Positions 1 to 6,177 of a stretch of DNA of 12,232 nucleotides are shown piece after piece. The notes beneath the pieces are model-generated. The model worked only from the letters and a program-made list of their open reading frames with translations. It searched no databases and was not told where the DNA came from. Positions within the stretch are counted from its first letter, which is position 1. The number at the start of each line of letters is the position of its first letter. The translations under genes and the position numbers were made by a program. This DNA comes from an uncultured Clostridia bacterium (lineage in GTDB: Bacteria; Bacillota; Clostridia; Oscillospirales; Acutalibacteraceae): assembly GCA_947168785.1 (NCBI GenBank), contig CAMVNL010000028.1, positions 1-12,232 of the forward strand, given 5' to 3'.

Positions 1-145
1 CTTTTTTTTGTCAACGATTTTTATTATTGGAAAACCCGCGTTTCCCTTTTGGCGACGTTGAAAGGGCAATTGAACCAAAAAGAAAGAAAGTATTGTATTT
101 TAACGGACGATATGATATCATCATACCAAAAAGGGGGCGTTTTTC

Positions 146-1042
146 ATGGCAATTTGTCCGAAATGCCAAAAGAAGCTGAAGCTTTGGCACGTTTCGCAAT
201 ACTGCCCTTACTGCGGGACGAATATCGTCTTTCACTCCTTTGAGGCCAATTTTGAAAAGGACCGGCGGCTGGCGGAGATGTCCCTGGCGGGGTTTCGCGT
301 CAAAATGGAGAAGCTGAAAAAGTCGTATCTCTCCGGCTGGCCACAGAAGCTGAAAATCGCCGCCTGTATTTTGCCGCTGGCGGGGCTGTTCATTCCCCTC
401 GGGGGGATGAACGTCAAAATGGGGTGGTATGAGGATTCTCTCCGGTTCTGGGCGTTGGATCTGGCCTATAATGCCTTTACGGGCAAGGGGTATTTCAGCG
501 CCTTCGCCTCCTTCGGCGACGCGCCGGTCTTCGGCGCCGCCGTCACGGCGCTGCGCACGGCCATGCTCTGCTGCGCTGTCGCCGCCCTGTGCGCCGTGGG
601 CATCCTGCTGACGGAGCTGTTCTGCTTCGCCGGGAACAAGCGCACCGGCGCGGTTATCACCGCATTTTCCCTTCTGGGCGCCGGGGCGACGGTCGCGGAA
701 TACGCCTTCTGCCGCGCCGCCGTCAACGCCGCCCCCGCGGGCAGCGTATTTTCGGGATATCTCAACGGCCCGTTGTTTCTTGTCCCCCTGCTGCTTTTCG
801 CTTTCGCGGGGGCTGCGGCGGTGCTGTGCCTGAAAAAGCCGCCCGTCGTCATCGTCAGCGAGGGCGACCGGCTGCGGCTGGATTACCGGGAAAAGCTGCG
901 CAGGGGCGAGATCGACCTGCTGGACGTCCCCGCGCCGATCTATGAATCGGAAGAGGATCGCTTGGAAAAAGAAAAGCTCATCCGGGGGGCCTACCACATG
1001 GATGAGGTGAAAGAGGCGGAGGAGGTGAGCGACAATGGATGA
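146..1042 (+). CDS. Zinc-ribbon multi-pass membrane protein, function unknown
   Basis: This 298-residue protein begins with a zinc-ribbon of the CPKC...CPYC type (Cys4, Cys7, Cys20, Cys23), which should bind one zinc ion at the cytoplasmic N-terminus. A charged linker (about 31-69) follows, then about four hydrophobic segments (roughly 70-87, 133-160, 167-189 and 209-229), and a highly charged cytoplasmic tail (240-298) rich in Glu, Lys and Arg. The start is supported by a purine-rich AAGGGGG block at 130-136, nine bases before the ATG. Its last 8 bases overlap the next gene, so the two are probably translationally coupled. The 145 bases upstream hold no other gene; they carry a CCCTTT/AAAGGG inverted repeat (44-49/61-66) and a 10-base palindrome at 114-123, but I could not fix a convincing promoter. 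The family is not recognised beyond the zinc-ribbon; an accessory or sensing role for the operon's transporter is a guess. Confidence 0.85.
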   Translation: MAICPKCQKKLKLWHVSQYCPYCGTNIVFHSFEANFEKDRRLAEMSLAGFRVKMEKLKKSYLSGWPQKLKIAACILPLAGLFIPLGGMNVKMGWYEDSLRFWALDLAYNAFTGKGYFSAFASFGDAPVFGAAVTALRTAMLCCAVAALCAVGILLTELFCFAGNKRTGAVITAFSLLGAGATVAEYAFCRAAVNAAPAGSVFSGYLNGPLFLVPLLLFAFAGAAAVLCLKKPPVVIVSEGDRLRLDYREKLRRGEIDLLDVPAPIYESEEDRLEKEKLIRGAYHMDEVKEAEEVSDNG

Positions 1043-2438
1043 ACGGGAAGTGATCGCCGGCCTTGACGAGGAAGAACAGAAACGGCTGGAACGCATCGCG
1101 AAGCTGGACGCCAACCAGAAGCGCAAAAAAATCATCTTCGGTGCCGTCACCGTGGCACTGATCGCCATGTTTATGGCCGGCACGGTCTTCGGCGCGAAAT
1201 ACATTCTCAGCAACGAGGGGACGCAGCCCCTGCCGGCGGCGGCGTTCGACCCGGTGGATGAATCTCCCGACGGCGTGATCGCCGAAATCAACCGCCTGAT
1301 CGCCGACACGGAGAACTTTGACGCCGTCAAGCTGGACAGCCGCTTCCGCGTTTCCATCGACCGGGACAGCATCACGGCGGAGGGCGAAAACGCCAACGAA
1401 CCGCTGCTGCGGTACGTGAAGGACGCGGTGGAACAGACCCTTTCCGACCTCTATTCCGAGGCCGGACACGAGGGAAGCTACGGAGAGGACTTCTCTCCTT
1501 ATCTTCCCGATTTTGACTTCACCCCGGGGGACGTAAGAGAGATCGCCTTCGCGCCCAATGAGGACAACGACGGCGAGCTGATCGCCGCCTTCACCTTCGA
1601 CGGCTGTCCCTATGATTCGCTGCCCGGGTCCAGAGTCTGTGAGATTTTCGCGCTGGAGGATCTGCCGGCAACCGTACGACAGGCAGAGGACGCCTTCGCC
1701 GATTCCTTCACCGTCAATTCCCTCGACATCGACTACGACGATTTCCATATCAACGCCTATGTGGCGCGCAGCACCGAAAACGGCCCGGAGACGCGGCAGC
1801 TCAACCGGATCGACTACGTGCGGACCGGGACCGTCGCCCTTAACGTCACCTTTACCGGCGATCTGGCAGCCTTCGGTGAGCAGACCATCCGCTTCCGGAT
1901 CACCTGCGACGAGGAATATCGCTTTGACCGCATCTCTTTCCGCATCAGCGCTCACTCCCACTTCATCGAAAAGGGCGATTCCGACGAGATCAGCCACCGG
2001 ATCAGCTCCGACCAGTCCGTGGCGGACTACCTGATCCGCTGGGAATCCTCCGACCCGGAGGTGCTGTCCGTGGACGAGGACGGCTTCTATAAAGGAAAGG
2101 CCGTCAGCGACAAGCCCGTCACCGTCACCGGCACCTACGTCTATAACGGAAAGGAATATACGGATACCTGCCTGTTCTACGTGCGAAAGCCCGTCAAGAG
2201 CGTGAAGCTGTCCGAAGAAGCTATGACAATGAATCCGGGCGAGACGAGGACGCTGGAGCCCGTCGTGAAGCCCGACGACGCCACCTTCAAGGACGTGTAC
2301 TGGTTCAGCACCGACGAGAGCGTGGCCACCGTGAAGGATGGCGTGGTGACCGCCGTGAATCCGGGGCAGGCGGGCGTTTACGTCATCACGCTGGACGGCA
2401 ACTATAAAAAGACCTGTCAGATCGACGTGAAGGGATAA
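1035..2438 (+). CDS. Membrane-anchored protein with two C-terminal bacterial Ig-like (BIG2-type) domains
   Basis: This 467-residue protein has a charged cytoplasmic N-terminus (1-32), one hydrophobic segment (about 33-56) with no signal-peptidase site that I can see, and a large, probably extracytoplasmic region. Residues 57-307 are acidic and match no family I know. The last 160 residues look like two Ig-like folds in tandem: about 308-384 (with WESSDPEVLSV) and about 385-467 (with KPVKSVKLSEEAMTMNPGET and FSTDESVATV). The second is a textbook group-2 bacterial Ig-like domain, a module usual in adhesins and surface proteins. The N-in, C-out anchor implies that it displays these domains outside the membrane. 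Its ATG lies inside the end of the preceding gene, and the next gene starts 14 bases after its stop behind a strong ribosome binding site. A role in substrate capture or envelope sensing for the downstream symporter is inference. Confidence 0.85.
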   Translation: MDEREVIAGLDEEEQKRLERIAKLDANQKRKKIIFGAVTVALIAMFMAGTVFGAKYILSNEGTQPLPAAAFDPVDESPDGVIAEINRLIADTENFDAVKLDSRFRVSIDRDSITAEGENANEPLLRYVKDAVEQTLSDLYSEAGHEGSYGEDFSPYLPDFDFTPGDVREIAFAPNEDNDGELIAAFTFDGCPYDSLPGSRVCEIFALEDLPATVRQAEDAFADSFTVNSLDIDYDDFHINAYVARSTENGPETRQLNRIDYVRTGTVALNVTFTGDLAAFGEQTIRFRITCDEEYRFDRISFRISAHSHFIEKGDSDEISHRISSDQSVADYLIRWESSDPEVLSVDEDGFYKGKAVSDKPVTVTGTYVYNGKEYTDTCLFYVRKPVKSVKLSEEAMTMNPGETRTLEPVVKPDDATFKDVYWFSTDESVATVKDGVVTAVNPGQAGVYVITLDGNYKKTCQIDVKG

Positions 2439-2452
2439 AGGAGGGATCACGA

Positions 2453-4063
2453 TTGGCTGTATCAACGAAAGAAAAACTGGTCGACCGATTTATCAAGGCC
2501 GATGAGAACTCCGCCGCCACCATCGACGAGAGCATCTTAAAGCGCTATGAAAATCTGGCCGTGGATATCTACAGCACCCGGCAGGTCTCCGTGGGGGAGA
2601 TCGGCTGGATGGCGGCCCAGAAGTTTGCCCGGGCCCTGAAAAACGGGCTGGACAACTACCAGAACCTGTATTTCACCAAGGTGCTGAAGATCGACCTGGT
2701 GTATATCACCGTCATCAAGGCCATCATCACCGTCTACGACACCCTGAACGACCCGCTGATGGGCGTGGTCTTCGATAAGACCCGCACCCGCTGGGGCAAG
2801 GCGAGACCCTATATCCTTGCCACGCCGCTGCCATACTTCCTCTCCACCGCCATCATGTACTGCGGGGCGCTGATCTTCGGCAACACGGGGGTGAACGACC
2901 CAAAAAAGATCATCTTCCTGTTCATTATGCTGTTTTTGCAGGAGACCTTCTCCACGCTGTTCAATATCCCCACGGATAACTACCCCACGTTGCAGTCCTC
3001 TTGCCCCGCGGACAGGATCAACGTCTCGCTGGCCCAGAGCTACGCGGCGGCCTACGGCGGCGATCTGGTTTCAGGCATCTATCTGCCGCTGCTCACGCTC
3101 ATGACCGGCGGCACGCTGAAGCTCCAGCAGTCCCACCTGTTCGCCATTCTCTCCATCGTCACCGGCGCCATCGGCACGCTGGGCACCATGGGCGTGGCCA
3201 TGAAGTGCCCCGAGCGCGTAATCCTGCAGCCCAAGCCCGCGCCGCTGACCAAGACCATGTTCTACGTGCTGAAAAACAAGTACGCCCTGCGCAACGTGGC
3301 GGCCAGCTTCGCCACCTCCTTCTGGAGCAACGGCGGCTACAGCTGGGACGTGATCACCCAGATGGAGATCCTCGGCGGCGCCTTCCACATCCTGCCCATG
3401 TACGGCTTCTATCATCTGTGCAACATCCTTTCCATCAAGTTCATCGAGCCGCTGCGCAAGCGCTTCAAGAGCTACCGGAACCTGGTCATCGCCCTGCGGG
3501 TGTGGGATTCGGTGCTGAACGTGATCCGCGTGGTGGGCGGCTGGATCGTCATCCCGAAGAAGAAATGGTGGCTCACGGGCATCGTGTTCACCTTCTGCTA
3601 CGGCCTCGGCGGCCTCAACAACGCCCCGGCCACGGCCTTCGAGGGCGAGATCGGCAGAGAGATCAACGACTACACCGAGTACCTGACCGGCGAGCGCCCC
3701 GACGGCACCATGTACCTGCTGACCAACTACATCATGAAGCTGACCAAGCCCCTCAACACGCTGATGACGATCTGGGTCATCAAGTGGTCCGGCTACGACG
3801 CCACGGTGGAGGACATGAGCTACTGGGTGCAGGATTCCGTGGACGTGTACCGCAAGGTCTTCGCTCTCTACGCCGCCGGCAACTGGCTGCCCACCATCGT
3901 CAACATGATCCCGCTGTTCTTCTATGACCTTGACGGTAAGAAGAAGATCGACATGTATAAGGCGCTGAACGAGCGCCGCATGCTGATCGCCAAAGAAAAT
4001 CAGGGCAAGCTGAGCGAGGATATGAGCCTGCTGATCGACCAGCTGAAAAAAGAAAATGAATAA
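2453..4063 (+). CDS. GPH-family (MelB-like) sugar:cation symporter, TTG start
   Basis: This 536-residue multi-pass protein belongs to the glycoside-pentoside-hexuronide:cation symporter branch of the major facilitator superfamily. The clearest mark is at residues 95-120, where YDTLNDPLMG followed by DKTRTRWGKARPY matches the MelB helix-2/loop signature. Asp96, Asn99 and Asp100 align with MelB Asp55, Asn58 and Asp59, the known cation site. A second family mark, NDYTEYLTGERPDG (405-418), matches the conserved loop before the last helices. It probably imports a sugar or glycoside with Na+ or H+; the substrate cannot be read from sequence. It carries a longer N-terminal cytoplasmic stretch (about 45 residues) than MelB. 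The start is TTG, chosen because AAAGGAGG (2438-2445) lies at good spacing and no better in-frame ATG is near. It is the last gene of the operon and is followed by a hairpin terminator. Confidence 0.9.
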   Translation: MAVSTKEKLVDRFIKADENSAATIDESILKRYENLAVDIYSTRQVSVGEIGWMAAQKFARALKNGLDNYQNLYFTKVLKIDLVYITVIKAIITVYDTLNDPLMGVVFDKTRTRWGKARPYILATPLPYFLSTAIMYCGALIFGNTGVNDPKKIIFLFIMLFLQETFSTLFNIPTDNYPTLQSSCPADRINVSLAQSYAAAYGGDLVSGIYLPLLTLMTGGTLKLQQSHLFAILSIVTGAIGTLGTMGVAMKCPERVILQPKPAPLTKTMFYVLKNKYALRNVAASFATSFWSNGGYSWDVITQMEILGGAFHILPMYGFYHLCNILSIKFIEPLRKRFKSYRNLVIALRVWDSVLNVIRVVGGWIVIPKKKWWLTGIVFTFCYGLGGLNNAPATAFEGEIGREINDYTEYLTGERPDGTMYLLTNYIMKLTKPLNTLMTIWVIKWSGYDATVEDMSYWVQDSVDVYRKVFALYAAGNWLPTIVNMIPLFFYDLDGKKKIDMYKALNERRMLIAKENQGKLSEDMSLLIDQLKKENE

Positions 4064-4111
4064 GCGTTCAAAAACCTGCGCGGAAAGTCTGTTTCCGTGA
4101 CAGGCAAAATG

Positions 4112-4153
4112 AAAAGGGATCCATGAGCCGTTTCGGTCACGGATCCCTTTTTG
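4112..4153 (+). terminator. Rho-independent terminator of the zinc-ribbon/Ig-like/GPH operon
   Basis: An 11-base arm AAAAGGGATCC (4112-4122) pairs perfectly with GGATCCCTTTT (4141-4151), with a further imperfect inner stem (about 4124-4139) and a trailing T run. It sits 48 bases after the stop of the transporter gene. The A-rich 5' arm means it may also act on transcripts arriving from the minus strand. Confidence 0.85.
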
Positions 4154-4473
4154 TCCGGCGCTGAGAAGGACGGTTCAGCGACGCCTTCATGCCGCGCGCC
4201 GCGGAAGAGGAGCGCAGCGATCCGCTCAAGTGCCTGTGCATCGGTGTTTTTCGATTGCCTTGACACGCACTCCTCTTGTTTTTATATCAATAAAAACAGG
4301 TTGACTGCTTTTTTTTCATAGAGCGATCCTATTGAGAAGCGCCTTACAAAAAGCGCACTTTTTGAGGTGTTGACTCTTAAAAGGATACTGCCAAATAACC
4401 GTCTGTTTTCAATTATAAACCTTTTCCCGGCAGTGCAAAGAGAGGAACAAATATGCAATGAGTAAGGAGAAAG
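4154..4473. other. Gene-free, AT-rich intergenic stretch with hairpins
   Basis: I see no convincing gene here on either strand. The stretch holds an 11-pair inverted repeat (4275-4285 with 4290-4300, core GTTTTTAT/ATAAAAAC, 4-base loop), a perfect CAAAAAG/CTTTTTG hairpin (4347-4353 with 4358-4364), and a distant ACTGCC/GGCAGT pair (4387-4392 and 4429-4434). A plus-strand TTGACA at 4260-4265 is followed after 17 bases by TATATC (4283-4288), lying inside the first inverted repeat. Either hairpin could end the minus-strand PARG-like transcript that enters from the right; no arm carries the GC-rich stem of a classic terminator. An 88-codon minus-strand reading frame (4000-4266) overlaps the operon terminator and looks spurious. 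Confidence 0.5.
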
Positions 4474-5775
4474 CTACCTTCTGCCTAACTGAAAACGAAG
4501 AAGTATTTTTTTAGTGTACTCGCTTCCGTTTTTATTTATTTCGGGGAATTTCGAGAAGAAACGCTCGAACGCCTCGATAATGTCCGATGGAACCTGATTC
4601 GGTTCTCTTTTTACCGCAAATACGACCTCATCAAACGCCTTTATGTATCTCGGCTCAAGCATACAATCACGGAAGGCTTCCGCCACCGTTTCAGGGGGGA
4701 GGTGGAAAGCGCCGCAGCCAAACTCGCCAAGAATCAGAACATTGACTTCGTTTTCAATGGCGACCTCTAAAATATTCCGGATTCTTCTTTTCAACAGATA
4801 TTTCAGATCGCCATTTGGAATAGTGTATCCGGCTCCGCTGAAAAATGGTGAGGCACAGGCGATGACGTCCAGACAATAAACCATCGGTTCCGGAAAATGC
4901 TTTTTTCTGTCCAGCAGGTAAGCGCTATGCATTTTTAATACTGTTACCCCAGGAGAGTATATCACCTGGTCGGTACCGATGAACATACTGTTGAACTGGT
5001 TTTCGGAACGGATCACGTTATTGTCGTCATAATATCGCGACGCGTTCTCTGAAGTCAGGGAACAATACAGATTAGAGGATTGGCACAGATACGCCTCCTG
5101 ATCGTTTGCTCCTCTCAAAACACCTCCGCCGGGTTCTACGGGATTGGCATAATCCAGTATGGCTATTTTCCGCCCCTCACGAATAAAGCGTTCTGCGGCC
5201 AATAGCGTCATATTCTCTTCAAAGCTGATCCCTCCGCGGCGATCCGGTTTTTTGTCGCTGAAAAAGTGTTCCTGATAAACCTTTGTCTGTTGCACCAGAC
5301 GTGCCGTAGCGTCAGCCAGCCCGCTATCACATTTACAGAAATCCAACACTTCCAGAAATTCGTCTATACGGTTTTGAATCTCCAATGTCTCCTGGATTTT
5401 GTGTTCATCCCAATCACGCCAGTTATCAACGCCTATCATCGAAAACAACTGCTCCGACGTTAATGGAAAACGACTGAAAATCAGGACGAGATATTCCAAC
5501 AGACAGCACTCACTGCCATCGGAAACACTCCATGGAAACATCCACGGCGTTTCTACGGAAATCCCATGCATCGTGAAAGAATCGCCAAATGATGGATTAT
5601 GCAAAAAAAACTGAACAAATGAATGATGGATCAGGCGAATTTCGATTTTCAGGAAAAGTTCGGGAAAAATAAACCCGCTGGAGTCTGCGATTCCCTCTTC
5701 CCATCTTCTTCCTTTTCGTGTCAGCTGCAGAGTATACGCATATAAGCTTTGTATCTCCGTATGATCATTCGACAT
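4474..5775 (-). CDS. Microbial PARG-like (TIGR02452-type) protein with unknown N-terminal extension
   Basis: Read from the ATG at 5775, the product has 433 residues. About 180-433 matches the bacterial poly(ADP-ribose) glycohydrolase-like family, a macrodomain-type fold that cleaves ADP-ribose polymers. Marks seen are DYANPVEPGGG (208-218), QEA at 226-228 followed by CQSSNLY, VIYSPGV (271-277), LDVIACASP (302-310) and LGEFGCGAF (349-357). In characterised PARGs the signature is GGG-x(6-8)-QEE and the second Glu is catalytic; here that position is Ala228 (codon at 5092-5094). Activity is therefore doubtful, though ADP-ribose binding may remain. Residues 1 to about 150 form an extra segment of unknown family; usual family members are near 270 residues. 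An upstream in-frame ATG would add 21 residues, but AAGGAGG (5789-5783) seven bases before codon 22 decides the shorter start. By eye the gene is more AT-rich than its neighbours, which suggests transfer. It stands alone. Confidence 0.85.
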   Translation of the reverse strand: MSNDHTEIQSLYAYTLQLTRKGRRWEEGIADSSGFIFPELFLKIEIRLIHHSFVQFFLHNPSFGDSFTMHGISVETPWMFPWSVSDGSECCLLEYLVLIFSRFPLTSEQLFSMIGVDNWRDWDEHKIQETLEIQNRIDEFLEVLDFCKCDSGLADATARLVQQTKVYQEHFFSDKKPDRRGGISFEENMTLLAAERFIREGRKIAILDYANPVEPGGGVLRGANDQEAYLCQSSNLYCSLTSENASRYYDDNNVIRSENQFNSMFIGTDQVIYSPGVTVLKMHSAYLLDRKKHFPEPMVYCLDVIACASPFFSGAGYTIPNGDLKYLLKRRIRNILEVAIENEVNVLILGEFGCGAFHLPPETVAEAFRDCMLEPRYIKAFDEVVFAVKREPNQVPSDIIEAFERFFSKFPEINKNGSEYTKKILLRFQLGRR

Positions 5776-5782
5776 ATCAAAT

Positions 5783-5789
5783 CCTCCTT
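5783..5789 (-). promoter_or_regulatory. Strong ribosome binding site that sets the PARG-like start
   Basis: On the minus strand AAGGAGG is followed by seven bases and then ATG at 5775. The earlier in-frame ATGs (5838 onward) have no comparable site and lie within a direct-repeat array, so the 433-residue product is preferred to the 454-residue one. Confidence 0.8.
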
Positions 5790-5808
5790 GTGAAAATGAG
5801 AGAAGTGT

Positions 5809-5838
5809 GACTTGCATCTTGACTTGCATACTTTGCAT
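5809..5838. repeat. Short direct repeats GACTTGCAT in the PARG-like leader
   Basis: GACTTGCAT occurs at 5809-5817 and again at 5821-5829, a 12-base period, and a partial third copy, TTTGCAT, lies at 5832-5838. The array falls at the expected transcription start and 5' leader of the PARG-like gene. It may be a binding site for a regulator or only a small tandem duplication. Confidence 0.5.
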
Positions 5839-5865
5839 TTAAGTCTGTGTTTTTCCGGTTTGTAA
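5837..5865 (-). promoter_or_regulatory. Possible weak promoter of the PARG-like gene
   Basis: On the minus strand TTACAA (5865-5860) and TTAAAT (5842-5837) are 17 bases apart. Both match the sigma-A boxes only in part (about 3 and 4 of 6). Position fits: it is downstream of the tRNA terminator and upstream of the start codon, and repeated GACTTGCAT units lie just past the -10 box. Confidence 0.3.
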
Positions 5866-5884
5866 CGGACGTGAAATAAAAAAG

Positions 5885-5930
5885 AAAAACCTTGCAACCA
5901 TTGAAAACATTGGAATTGCAAGGTTTTTTT
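5885..5930. terminator. Bidirectional terminator after tRNA-Arg
   Basis: AAAAACCTTGCAA (5885-5897) pairs with TTGCAAGGTTTTT (5916-5928), a 13-pair stem with A and T runs on both sides, so it can terminate transcripts from either direction. On the minus strand it begins five bases after the tRNA CCA end and separates the tRNA from the PARG-like gene. Confidence 0.85.
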
Positions 5931-5934
5931 TCGT

Positions 5935-6011
5935 TGGCCCGCCCGAAGGGATTCGAACCCCCGATCTTCAGAATCGGAATCTGCTGCGTTATCCAGCTGC
6001 GCCACGGGCGG
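5935..6011 (-). tRNA. tRNA-Arg (anticodon CCG), CCA end encoded
   Basis: The minus strand folds into a full cloverleaf. Acceptor CCGCCCG (6011-6005) pairs with CGGGCGG (5945-5939) over all seven pairs, the discriminator is G at 5938, and the CCA end is encoded at 5937-5935. The D-arm reads GCGC-AGCTGGATA-ACGC, with three good pairs and a C/A mismatch at the loop end, as in many arginine tRNAs. The anticodon arm is GCAGA-TTCCGAT-TCTGA, giving anticodon CCG, which reads CGG; the first pair of this stem is a G/A mismatch, leaving four good pairs. The T-arm is GGGGG-TTCGAAT-CCCTT. It is transcribed alone from a near-consensus promoter and followed by a strong terminator. Confidence 0.95.
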
Positions 6012-6022
6012 AAACGAGTGAT

Positions 6023-6051
6023 ATTATACATCAAAAAAACCGGTTCGTCAA
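6023..6051 (-). promoter_or_regulatory. Sigma-A promoter of tRNA-Arg
   Basis: On the minus strand TTGACG (6051-6046), a 17-base spacer and a perfect TATAAT (6028-6023) put the start of transcription a few bases before the mature tRNA 5' end. This is a near-ideal stable-RNA promoter. Confidence 0.9.
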
Positions 6052-6122
6052 TAATAAAATTGATTTTCCCGCCGCTTTTACGAAAAAACTCCTGCCGCGG
6101 TACGGTTCTGTCAGAATGGGAA

Positions 6123-6150
6123 TTGACAAACCCGCAGTTTCTGTTAAAAT
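6123..6150 (+). promoter_or_regulatory. Sigma-A promoter of the second GPH-like transporter
   Basis: TTGACA (6123-6128), a 16-base spacer and TAAAAT (6145-6150) with a TG two bases upstream (extended -10) predict transcription from near 6157. It diverges from the tRNA promoter, with the two -35 boxes about 70 bases apart. Confidence 0.8.
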
Positions 6151-6177
6151 GAAATTATACAGAAAAAGGGGAGTGGG

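Noticed and set aside
978..2465. Long minus-strand open frame (495 codons) opposite the Ig-like protein gene
   Set aside because: It mirrors the real gene in a GC-rich region, has no family motifs, and is His/Val/Gly-rich in the way antisense shadows are.
4000..4266. 88-codon minus-strand frame
   Set aside because: It covers the operon terminator and the end of the transporter gene, has no ribosome binding site of note and no known motif.
4154..4473. Attachment-site duplicate of the tRNA-Arg 3' end
   Set aside because: I looked for the tRNA T-arm/acceptor sequence on the far side of the AT-rich block and found no copy; no integrase is present either.
4458..4514. 18-codon plus-strand frame starting ATGAGTAAGG
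   Set aside because: It is short, antisense to the end of the PARG-like gene, and has no convincing promoter; too little to call a peptide gene.
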